From contig NZ_LT968775.1 in the NCBI RefSeq assembly GCF_900240975.1, forward strand, positions 1,178,001 through 1,242,000: 64,000 nucleotides of DNA. The letters run 5' to 3'. A program made the position numbers and the translations under genes. Below the pieces are notes generated by a model that made no database searches, was not told where the DNA came from, and was given only the letters and a program-made list of their open reading frames with translations. Positions 35,423-42,938 of this stretch are shown here, in pieces (position 1 is the first letter of the stretch; each line of letters starts with the position of its first letter). The DNA comes from Mycobacterium sp. 4858. GTDB lineage: Bacteria; Actinomycetota; Actinomycetes; Mycobacteriales; Mycobacteriaceae.

Positions 35423-36253
35423 GTGAAATCGATCTTCATCACCGGCGCGGGGAGCGGCATGGGCCGGGAGGGCGCAAAGCTGTTCCACGCCAAGGGGTGG
35501 CGTGTAGGCGCCGTGGATCGCAACGACGACGGTCTCACGACGCTGCGAGAAGAACTGGGCGACCGGCTGTGGACCCGCCGGGTTGACGTGACGGACAAGG
35601 CGGCGCTCGAGGGCGCCCTGGCCGACTTCTGCGCCGGCAACAGCGGCGGCGGGCTCGACATGATGTGGAACAACGCCGGCATCGGTGAATCCGGGTGGTT
35701 CGAGGACGTGCCGTACGAGGCCGCGATGCGCCTCGTCGACATCAATTACAAGGCGGTGCTCACCGGCGCCTACGCATCGTTGCCGTATCTGAAGAAGGCG
35801 CCGGGCAGCCTGATGTTCTCGACGTCGTCTTCGTCGGCGACCTACGGCATGCCGCGCCTGGCCGTGTATTCGTCGACCAAGCACGCGGTCAAAGGGCTGA
35901 CAGAGGCGCTGAGCGTGGAATGGGGCCGGCACGGCGTCCGCGTCGCCGACGTCCTGCCGGGCCTGATCGACACCGCGATCCTGACCACGACGACCAACCA
36001 CTCCGGCGACGGCGGCGCGCCGAGGACGGCGGAGGAACTGCGCGCCACCGCGCCCAAGAAGGGCCCGTTCCGGTTGATGCCGGCGAGCAGTGTGGCGGAA
36101 GCGGCGTGGCAGGCTTACCACCACCCGAAGCGGTTGCACTGGTACGTGCCCAAGGGCATTCGCCTGATCGACTTGTTCAAGGGCCTGAGCCCGGAGTTCG
36201 TACGACGCAGCATCGTCAAATCCCTACCCGCGCTGATGCCGAAGCGGCAGTGA
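35423..36253 (+). CDS. Short-chain dehydrogenase/reductase (Rv1882c-like)
   Basis: A 276-aa SDR: cofactor motif ITGAGSGMGREG, NNAGIG, catalytic Ser in FSTSSSSATYG, YSSTKHA as YxxxK, and a basic C-terminal segment. NAD(P)-dependent oxidation/reduction of an unknown alcohol or ketone. It starts at GTG 35423, 4 nt after the SRPBCC gene. Equivalent of Rv1882c. Confidence 0.85.
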   Translation: MKSIFITGAGSGMGREGAKLFHAKGWRVGAVDRNDDGLTTLREELGDRLWTRRVDVTDKAALEGALADFCAGNSGGGLDMMWNNAGIGESGWFEDVPYEAAMRLVDINYKAVLTGAYASLPYLKKAPGSLMFSTSSSSATYGMPRLAVYSSTKHAVKGLTEALSVEWGRHGVRVADVLPGLIDTAILTTTTNHSGDGGAPRTAEELRATAPKKGPFRLMPASSVAEAAWQAYHHPKRLHWYVPKGIRLIDLFKGLSPEFVRRSIVKSLPALMPKRQ

Positions 36254-36266
36254 AGGAGGTGAACCG

Positions 36267-36686
36267 GTGCGACACCGGTTACACGCGGTTGTTCTCGTCC
36301 TGATCGCCGGTGTCGGCGTCGCGGGTTGTGGCGCGGGGCCGACGGTACCCCGGAAGGCGGCCCGTCTGACCATCGACGGCGCCACCCACACGACGCGCCC
36401 GCCGGCGTGCAGCCAGAACCAGCAGTACCGCACCATCGACATCAAGGACCGCGACGGCGGCGTCGAGGCGGTGGTGTTGACCAGCGGTTACCGAGTGATG
36501 CCCCAGTGGGTGAAGATCCGCAACGTCGACGGGTTCACCGGGAGCTTCTGGGAAGGCGGGGTGGGCGACGCGCACGCCGATGTCACCAACGACGCGTACA
36601 CGATCACCGGCAGCGCGTACGGCATCAACAGCAGCAACCCCGACAAAGTGGTGACGACCGAGTTCAAGATCATCGCCGAGTGCTGA
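36267..36686 (+). CDS. lppE: Lipoprotein LppE
   Basis: A 139-aa lipoprotein. The signal peptide LHAVVLVLIAGVGVAGC ends in a lipobox (GVAGC) for diacylglyceryl modification and anchoring to the membrane outer face. The mature domain (TIDGATHTTRPPACSQNQQY ... ITGSAYGINSSNP) resembles the LpqH-type lipoprotein fold of mycobacteria with one disulfide. It starts at GTG 36267. Equivalent of Rv1881c. Confidence 0.85.
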   Translation: MRHRLHAVVLVLIAGVGVAGCGAGPTVPRKAARLTIDGATHTTRPPACSQNQQYRTIDIKDRDGGVEAVVLTSGYRVMPQWVKIRNVDGFTGSFWEGGVGDAHADVTNDAYTITGSAYGINSSNPDKVVTTEFKIIAEC

Positions 36687-36740
36687 CCCGGCGGGGCGTC
36701 CGGGCCTAGGCTCGGTGACATCGATGCAGGGAGGCGCCCG

Positions 36741-38072
36741 GTGAAGGAACGATTGCACTGGTTGGCGATGCACGGTTTCATTCGGGGCGTCGCGACGGTC
36801 GGGGTTCGGCGGGGTGACCTGCACGCCAGGCTGATCGCCGATCCCGGGGTGGCCGCCAACCCGACGCCCTTCTACGACGAACTCCGCGCCGCGGGGCCGG
36901 TGGTCAAGGGCCGCGTCAGTTACCTGACGGCCGACCATGCGCTCGCCCACGAACTGCTGCGTTCCGACGACTTCCGCGTGCTGATGTTCGGTGCGAATCT
37001 GCCGCGCCCGTTGCGCTGGCTGGAGCGCCGCACCCGCGACGACCTGCTGCATCCGCTGCGCGCGCCGTCGCTGCTCGCCGTCGAGCCGCCAGACCACACC
37101 CGCTACCGCAAGACGGTCTCGGCGGTGTTCACTCCCCGGGCGGTCGCCGCGCTACGGGATCGTGTCGAGCAGACCGCCACGGGGCTGCTCGATCAGCTGG
37201 CCGCCGAGTCCGGCGCCTGCGACGTCGTAGACATCGTGGGGCGGTATTGCTCGCAGCTTCCGGTCGCGATCATCAGCGACATCCTCGGCGTACCCGAGCG
37301 CGAGCGGCGGCGCGTCTTGGAATTCGGTGAGCTCGCCGCGCCGAGCCTGGACATCGGGCTGACGTGGCAGCAGTACCGGCGTGTGCAGCGGGGACTCGCC
37401 GGCTTCAGCTCCTGGCTCGGGGAGCATCTGAGCCAGTTACGGCGCGCGCCGACCGACAACCTGATGAGCCAGCTGATTCAGATAGCCGAAAGCGGCTCGG
37501 CGGAAACGTATTTGGACGAGAACGAACTTCAGGCGATCGCCGGGCTGGTGTTGGCGGCCGGCTTCGAGACCACGGTCAACCTGCTGGGCAACGGGATCCG
37601 CATGCTGCTGGATGCTCCCGACCGCCTGGACACATTGCGCCAACGGCCCGACCTGTGGCCCAACGCCGTCGAGGAGATACTGCGGCTGGAGTCGCCGGTG
37701 CAGCTGACCGCGCGCATGGCGCGCGGCGACGTCGAGCTGGCCGGCGAGCGACTGCAGCGCGGCGACCTGGTGCTCGTCTATCTGGCCGCCGCCAACCGTG
37801 ACCCGTCGGTCTTCGACGAACCGCACCGCTTCGACATCGAACGACCCAACGCGGGAAGGCATCTCGCGTTCTCCGGCGGTCGGCACTTCTGTCTGGGCGC
37901 GGCGCTGGCGCGCGCCGAGGGCGAGGTCGGGCTCCGGACGTTCTTCGAACGGTTTCCCGAGGTGCGCGCGGCGGGTGCGGGAAGCAGGCGCGACACGCGT
38001 GTACTGCGGGGCTGGTCGTCTCTGCCGGTGGCGCTGGGGCCGGCGCGGTCGATGGCCCGCGTGGACGGCTAG
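36741..38072 (+). CDS. cyp140: Cytochrome P450 CYP140
   Basis: A 443-aa P450 equivalent to Rv1880c. I-helix LAAGFETTVNLLGN, ExxR in EEILRLESPVQ, and heme-binding FSGGRHFCLGAALARAEG. The N-terminal ~40 residues are longer than in many soluble P450s, as in M. tuberculosis CYP140A1 (438 aa). Substrate unknown. It starts at GTG 36741. Its 3' end overlaps the convergent small membrane-protein gene by 4 nt. Confidence 0.9.
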   Translation: MKERLHWLAMHGFIRGVATVGVRRGDLHARLIADPGVAANPTPFYDELRAAGPVVKGRVSYLTADHALAHELLRSDDFRVLMFGANLPRPLRWLERRTRDDLLHPLRAPSLLAVEPPDHTRYRKTVSAVFTPRAVAALRDRVEQTATGLLDQLAAESGACDVVDIVGRYCSQLPVAIISDILGVPERERRRVLEFGELAAPSLDIGLTWQQYRRVQRGLAGFSSWLGEHLSQLRRAPTDNLMSQLIQIAESGSAETYLDENELQAIAGLVLAAGFETTVNLLGNGIRMLLDAPDRLDTLRQRPDLWPNAVEEILRLESPVQLTARMARGDVELAGERLQRGDLVLVYLAAANRDPSVFDEPHRFDIERPNAGRHLAFSGGRHFCLGAALARAEGEVGLRTFFERFPEVRAAGAGSRRDTRVLRGWSSLPVALGPARSMARVDG

Positions 38073-38428
38073 GGCTTCCCGCCGAGGGAATCGCCGCGCC
38101 ACCGAAAAGCGAAGAGCGCGAGAATGATCGCCGTCGGCAGGGCGCCCGCCGCGAAGATCGCCAACTGCCAGACCCACCCGAGCGCCTTGCTGGCCAGGCC
38201 TTCGCTGTGGATCACCTCGTCACCGGCCGGCGTCCTGGCCGCGCAGCCGCGGGTCTTCGCCCACCACTCGTCGCGCGTCAGCCGGTAGCCGTTGGCGGCC
38301 ACCCAGTCGCGACAATCCTGGCTGGTGCCCCAGTATCCGTAAGCGATGGCCCCGCATATGCCGGCCAGCATCGCGGCCGCGGCGATCGCGATCAGCATCT
38401 TTGCCCGTCCGCTCATGGATCTCATCAT
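38069..38428 (-). CDS. Two-TM membrane protein of unknown function
   Basis: A 119-aa protein with TM segments at ~10-32 (MLIAIAAAAMLAGICGAIAYGYW) and ~82-106 (LGWVWQLAIFAAGALPTAIILALFAF). The loop between them is probably extracytoplasmic and contains two Cys (TSQDCRDWVAANG; KTRGCAART). ATG 38416 is an alternative start. No family recognised. Divergent from the NTF2-like gene across 52 bp. Confidence 0.6.
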   Translation of the reverse strand: MMRSMSGRAKMLIAIAAAAMLAGICGAIAYGYWGTSQDCRDWVAANGYRLTRDEWWAKTRGCAARTPAGDEVIHSEGLASKALGWVWQLAIFAAGALPTAIILALFAFRWRGDSLGGKP

Positions 38429-38480
38429 TCAGGGTCTGGCGGGTGTTGACACCCGTGCGGTTACCGAGTTTATTTGCGCT

Positions 38481-38951
38481 ATGACAGAAACCTCTATGAT
38501 CTCGGTCGAGGGCGCCGTACTCGGGTTGTGGCGGGCGCTTTCGCGCCGGGACTGGGACGCGGTCAAGACGTTCCTGTCCGATGACTGCCTGTACGTCGAC
38601 ATGCCGGTGCCCGCGCTGTCGGCGCGCGGACCGGAAGACATCGTCCAGCGGCTCAAGATGGGTCTCGAGCCGCTGGCGGGCTACGAGAACCACGACGGCG
38701 TGCTGGTGTCCAACGGTTCCGACGTGATGTACGAGCATTCCGAGACCTGGACGTTCACCTCAGGCGAGCAAGGCGTGCTGCGATTCGTGACCGTCCACAA
38801 GGTCGCCGCGCAAGACGGCGAGGCCAAGATCACCGTCTGGAAAGACTATTGGGACATGAACAGCCTGGTGGCCTTCGCTCCCCCGAACCACTTCGAGAAC
38901 CTCGCGAACGCGGACACCAGCTGGGTATTCGACGCGTCAGACCTGGTCTGA
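38481..38951 (+). CDS. Limonene-1,2-epoxide hydrolase/SnoaL-like (NTF2-fold) protein
   Basis: A 156-aa NTF2-like protein. The layout resembles limonene-epoxide hydrolases: helix ALSRRDWDAVKTFLSDDCLY, cone-forming strands, and VWKDYWDMNSLV, corresponding to the WRDYFD segment of mycobacterial EphG with its catalytic Asp. The full Asp-Arg-Asp set is not certain, so a SnoaL-like binding role is possible. ATG 38481 chosen; upstream sequence belongs to the divergent promoter. Confidence 0.7.
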   Translation: MTETSMISVEGAVLGLWRALSRRDWDAVKTFLSDDCLYVDMPVPALSARGPEDIVQRLKMGLEPLAGYENHDGVLVSNGSDVMYEHSETWTFTSGEQGVLRFVTVHKVAAQDGEAKITVWKDYWDMNSLVAFAPPNHFENLANADTSWVFDASDLV

Positions 38952-38968
38952 CCCGGCGTCATCGGGCG

Positions 38969-40072
38969 TCAGAGCCGGTAGAGTCCGGCGGCGTTGTCGT
39001 GGGCGATCCAGTCGACCACCCGGATGGCGTCGCGCTCGCTCCAATCGTCGTCGGCTACGAAACCGTCCAGCACGCGATGAATTGCCTTGCGCCACAGGAG
39101 CGCACCGAGGAAGTGGAGTTCCGCGGGGCCGAACCCGTCCGACGAGTAGAGGATTTTGCGGAAGGGCGCCAGCTCGAGTAGTCGGGCCACGAACGCCGGT
39201 GAGCGCGCTCCGAGCTGGTTCACGCTCAATCCGCCGTCGACGTAGACGTTGTTGAAGGCCTGCGCCAGATACCCGGCCTCACGCTCGTAGGGGTAGCAGT
39301 GCAACAACACGATCGGGGTGCCCCCCGACTGCCGCAGGAAGTCGAGCAGCAGCAGCGGGTTGGCCTTATGCAGGTCGCAGTCCCGGTCGCCGAGGCCGAC
39401 GTGGAACTGCAGGGGCTTGCCCAACCGCAGCGCCCGGTGCAACCCGAAACGCAGCAGCACCCGGTCCCGTAACCGGGTGCCGCCGCTCTCGCGCCACCGG
39501 TCCGCGGCCTCGGCGACCTGCGCGGCCGGCGGCTCGCTCAGGTCGCCGTCAAACCCTCCCCGGTAGGCCAGGATCGACTTCGTGCCGACCGCTGTCGCCG
39601 CACGCCGCTGCAAAATGTCGTCGAACGCCGCGGCGTAGTCACCGGGCGCGCGCGCGGCCTGTTCGGCCACCTCCTCGAGGCGAACGATCTCGTGGGCGCG
39701 ACCGCCGGACAGTTCGCCCATGCCGGCCGGGCCGGCGGTGTCGGCGCCGATGCCCGTGTCCACCAGCCAGTCGCTCACTCCCGCGGCCGGCAGGAACATG
39801 CGGGCCAGTTCGGTCTCGCTGAACCCGCTGCGGCGCTCCCAATACGATTGCGGATCAACGTGTTTGGGCAGGCCCAGGATGGTCCCGCAGTGGGCGCGCA
39901 CCGCAAAGCCGAGTTGGGAGTCGAAACCCGGGCCCGTGATCGGTTCGGTGTTCGCCTCGTTGAGCGCGTTCTCGAATCGTGGCAAGTCCCCCGCCGCCAA
40001 CCAGCAACCGTGGACGTGTTGATCGATCAGCCTCACTTCGCCGATGTGCTGGGCCAGGGCGTCGGACGTCAT
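38969..40072 (-). CDS. Amidohydrolase (Rv1879-like), paired with glnA3
   Basis: A 367-aa amidohydrolase-2 family TIM barrel. Metal motifs: LIDQHVHGCW at the start, LQFHVGLGDRDCDLHKANP and IVLLHCYPYEREAGY in the middle, and LYSSDGFGPAELHFLGA near the end. Similar domains occur fused to glutamine synthetase in fungal fluG-type proteins, where they act on gamma-glutamyl-type amides. It lies 11 nt after glnA3 in the same operon, so it may hydrolyse or process the GlnA3 product (inference). Equivalent of Rv1879. ATG 40072; GTG 40087 possible. Confidence 0.82.
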   Translation of the reverse strand: MTSDALAQHIGEVRLIDQHVHGCWLAAGDLPRFENALNEANTEPITGPGFDSQLGFAVRAHCGTILGLPKHVDPQSYWERRSGFSETELARMFLPAAGVSDWLVDTGIGADTAGPAGMGELSGGRAHEIVRLEEVAEQAARAPGDYAAAFDDILQRRAATAVGTKSILAYRGGFDGDLSEPPAAQVAEAADRWRESGGTRLRDRVLLRFGLHRALRLGKPLQFHVGLGDRDCDLHKANPLLLLDFLRQSGGTPIVLLHCYPYEREAGYLAQAFNNVYVDGGLSVNQLGARSPAFVARLLELAPFRKILYSSDGFGPAELHFLGALLWRKAIHRVLDGFVADDDWSERDAIRVVDWIAHDNAAGLYRL

Positions 40073-40083
40073 CGCGGGGCCCG

Positions 40084-41445
40084 TCACAGGCTCCAGGCCA
40101 TCCGGAACTTGTCCGCCAGTTGCTCGGTGTCGAGGTCGCCGTACCGCTCGCGTTCCAGGCGGCGGACCGCAACCACCATGTCGACCGACGGGTCGCCCAA
40201 AATGCTCCGCAGGAGGTCCGAACGGTCCAGTGCGGCATTCACTTCGGCCTGTCCCCGGTGCAGGCTCACGATGCCGTCGCGATCGCGCTCGGAATCGGAC
40301 AGGGAAGCCGGGTCGGTGGTGATCTCCGGTGGCAGCGGGGCTTGGCGGTTGATCCCATCCAGGGCCAGCCCCAGGATCGCCGCCGACGCCAGGTAGGGGT
40401 TCGCGGACGGGTCGATGATCTTCACCTCGACGTTTCCGCCGCGCGGGTTCGCGGGCCCACCCGCGATGAATCGCACCGCCGCCTCGCGGTTCTCGGTTCC
40501 CCAGCACGCGTACGCCCCGGCCCAATTGCCGGGCTGCATGCGCAAGCCGGACACGATCGACCCGCACAGCACGCCCTGCGCCGCGGGCAGTCCCGCAACC
40601 ACCCCCGCGACCGCGCTCTCCCCCGCGGCCGTCATGCCCCGGGTGCCCGAACCGTCGGAGAACAGCGGCCCCTCCGGCATGGTCAGCGAAAAATGTTGGT
40701 GTGCACCGGATCCCACGCCGCCAGCGAAGGGTGCGGGTGACAGGCTGATGCGAAGCCCGTGGCGGCGGGCCACGCGCCCGATGATGAGCCGCAACAGCAC
40801 CAGCTGGTCGGCCGCGGCCACCGGGGCTTGTGGCGCCAGGGAGAGCTCGAACTGGTTGGCACCGTACTCGGGATGGAACTGCTCGATCGCGATGCCCGCC
40901 GCGGCCGCCGACCGGGTGACCTCACGGACGAACGCCTCGTGCTCCAGCACGCCGGCGAGGCCGTATTGCGCCCACAACGTCGACGGGAGGCGGCCGCCGT
41001 CGGGGGTGACCAGAAGGAATTCGACCTCGTGGCCGACGATCGCCTCGATCCCGGCCTCGGACAGGGCGGTCTCGATCCGGCTCAGCGTGCCGCGGGCGCA
41101 GGCGGGGACGGGCGCGCCGTCCTGGGCGAAGAACGCGGCCGGCGCCCACGCGAGCCCGTCGCCAATGATGCGCAGGGCCGCCAGGTCGATGCGGAGGCGT
41201 TGGTCGCCGATCACGCCGGCATCGGGGGTGAAGGCGATGCCGCTCTGGTCGATCGCGAACGCGTGCCACGACGGGCTGGCGCCGAGGCCGGGATCGGCGA
41301 ACGCGTTCGTCCGCCGGATCGGAACGGTCTTGGCCAGGGTGAGCCCGGCGGGGTTCACGACGGTGCCGACCACGGTGTCGACGCCCTGGGCCTCCAGCTC
41401 GGCGACCGAGGCGGCGGCAAGCGGTGTGCCGGTCATGGCAGTCAT
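40084..41445 (-). CDS. glnA3: GlnA3, glutamine-synthetase-like gamma-glutamyl ligase
   Basis: A 453-aa GS-like protein, equivalent of Rv1878. N-terminal beta-grasp region LEAQGVDTVVGTVVN; catalytic barrel motifs VGHEVEFLLV, EYGANQFELSLAP, GVGSGAHQHFSL (the ATP/glutamate region, GSGMHVHxS in true GS) and WGTENREAAVRF; NPRGGNVEVKIIDPSANPYL. The Tyr adenylylation loop of GlnA1 is absent. Streptomyces GlnA3 gamma-glutamylates polyamines, so this is more likely a gamma-glutamyl-amide ligase than a nitrogen-assimilating GS (inference). ATG 41445 or 41436. Confidence 0.88.
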   Translation of the reverse strand: MTAMTGTPLAAASVAELEAQGVDTVVGTVVNPAGLTLAKTVPIRRTNAFADPGLGASPSWHAFAIDQSGIAFTPDAGVIGDQRLRIDLAALRIIGDGLAWAPAAFFAQDGAPVPACARGTLSRIETALSEAGIEAIVGHEVEFLLVTPDGGRLPSTLWAQYGLAGVLEHEAFVREVTRSAAAAGIAIEQFHPEYGANQFELSLAPQAPVAAADQLVLLRLIIGRVARRHGLRISLSPAPFAGGVGSGAHQHFSLTMPEGPLFSDGSGTRGMTAAGESAVAGVVAGLPAAQGVLCGSIVSGLRMQPGNWAGAYACWGTENREAAVRFIAGGPANPRGGNVEVKIIDPSANPYLASAAILGLALDGINRQAPLPPEITTDPASLSDSERDRDGIVSLHRGQAEVNAALDRSDLLRSILGDPSVDMVVAVRRLERERYGDLDTEQLADKFRMAWSL

Positions 41446-41477
41446 TGTGCAGGGTCGCGATGCCCCGGCTCGCGAAT

Positions 41478-42365
41478 TCAGTTCTGCCGGGGCGTCAATT
41501 CGGTGACGAACCGATCGAGGAAGCCGTCCACCGGCGCGCCGCCCGCCGGGCGAATGACGAACTTGGTCAGTCCCGCGTCGATGTAGGCGTCCAGCTGGCG
41601 GTGCAGCTGGTCCCAGCCGGCGGCGATCAGCTCGGCGGGATCGACGTCGGGACGGCGCGCGCGGGCCGCCGCGGCCAACGCGGCGGGCAACTCGTCGGAC
41701 CCGTCCGCCACGGCCAGTGAGATCCCGAAGTGATCGGGGTCTATCCGCCGGCCCGCGTGCTCAGCCGCGCGTTCGATCGCCTCCCGGCCCGCCCGCGCCT
41801 CCGCCGGCGTCAGGAAGCTACCCAGCCAACCGTCGGCCAGCGCGCCGATGCGCCGGAACGCCGGCGGCGCCGAGCCGCCCAGCCAGAGGTCGAGCGGGGG
41901 GTCCGGCCTGGGCTTGACCGCGGCCCCGCTGAAGCTGAAATACCGGCCGCTGTAGCTGGCCGAATCCTCGACCAGCACCGAGCGCAGCACCTGTAGTGAC
42001 TCGTCGAACACCGCGGCCCGTTCCCCGTCGGGGACCACGAACACCTCGCGCTCGGCCGGCAAGGCCGACCGCAGGCCGAACACGGGAAGGACGCGCTTCG
42101 GCGCCAGGGACGCCAACGATGCCAGTTGTTTGGCCACCAGGACCGGATGCCGCCCCGGGAGCACGGCCACCGAGGTGCCGACCTTTAACCGGGTGGTCCG
42201 GGCCAGCGCGTAGGCCATCCCGACCGCCGGATCGACCGCCGGGGTGTACACCAGCTCGGAGAACCACAGCGAGTCGACCCCGCTGGCCTCGAGGTGATCG
42301 ACGATGGGCGCCAATCGATCTGGAGCGGTGTCCGGGCCCAGGCCGACGCCGAAGCGAATCTTCAC
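41478..42365 (-). CDS. LLM-class F420-dependent oxidoreductase
   Basis: A 295-aa luciferase-like monooxygenase-fold protein, probably F420-dependent. It shows FGVGLGPDTAPDRLAPIVDHLE, DSLWFSELVYTPAVDP, VGTSVAVLPGRHPVLVAKQLASL (cofactor phosphate region) and PPLDLWLGGSAPPAFRRIG. These enzymes transfer hydride to or from F420 with diverse substrates. Codirectional with the CMD-like gene (49 bp) and glnA3 (32 bp); could be part of the same unit. Confidence 0.85.
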   Translation of the reverse strand: MKIRFGVGLGPDTAPDRLAPIVDHLEASGVDSLWFSELVYTPAVDPAVGMAYALARTTRLKVGTSVAVLPGRHPVLVAKQLASLASLAPKRVLPVFGLRSALPAEREVFVVPDGERAAVFDESLQVLRSVLVEDSASYSGRYFSFSGAAVKPRPDPPLDLWLGGSAPPAFRRIGALADGWLGSFLTPAEARAGREAIERAAEHAGRRIDPDHFGISLAVADGSDELPAALAAAARARRPDVDPAELIAAGWDQLHRQLDAYIDAGLTKFVIRPAGGAPVDGFLDRFVTELTPRQN

Positions 42366-42414
42366 CCGTGGAGCAACACCGCGGTGCCGCGGTTTGTGCC
42401 CGCGGCGAGAGCGG

Positions 42415-42909
42415 CTATGCGCGACTCGGGATGGTCAGCTTGCAGGCTTGGCCGATGTCGAGGGTCCGCAACACGCGACCCATGCCGACCCACAGCGCGC
42501 ACGACAGGGCCAAGTCGGCCAGCAGCTCGTCGGAGAAGTGTTCGGAGCACCGGCTCCAGAAGTCCTCGTCGTCGCGCAGGGCGGTGTGCTCGGTGGCGAA
42601 GCGGTCGGCAAACTCGGCCGCCAGCCGCTCCTGTTCGCTGTAGCCAGGCCAGGTGCGCCACTGCAGGGCGTGGTCGTACAACTCCTCGTCGACGCCGGCC
42701 GCGGGCCCGTCTTCGTCGCGGGTGTTGACGCAGACGACGCATTCGTTGCGGTGCGCGATCACGGCGCGCGCCAGTTCGCGGGTGCGCAGCGGCAGCCGGT
42801 TCTTGGTATAGACCGCGTTGCTGAACCCGCCGAGCGCGCCGCCGATGTCGGGGGACTTCACAAACCAGCCGGCCAGGTCGTCGTCAGCAAATGTTCCGAT
42901 TCGGCTCAT
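42415..42909 (-). CDS. Carboxymuconolactone decarboxylase-family protein
   Basis: A 164-aa AhpD/CMD-fold protein with the CVVC redox motif (HRNECVVCVNTRDED) and C-terminal WVGMGRVLRTLDI. It resembles the protein at 5964-6446 in length and in the final G-x-GR helix. Start ATG 42907-42909. It lies 29 bp downstream of the exporter. Peroxidase-like or thiol-redox activity is likely, substrate unknown. Confidence 0.8.
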   Translation of the reverse strand: MSRIGTFADDDLAGWFVKSPDIGGALGGFSNAVYTKNRLPLRTRELARAVIAHRNECVVCVNTRDEDGPAAGVDEELYDHALQWRTWPGYSEQERLAAEFADRFATEHTALRDDEDFWSRCSEHFSDELLADLALSCALWVGMGRVLRTLDIGQACKLTIPSRA

Positions 42910-42938
42910 GGCGTGATGGTACGCCCGCACCACCAGTT

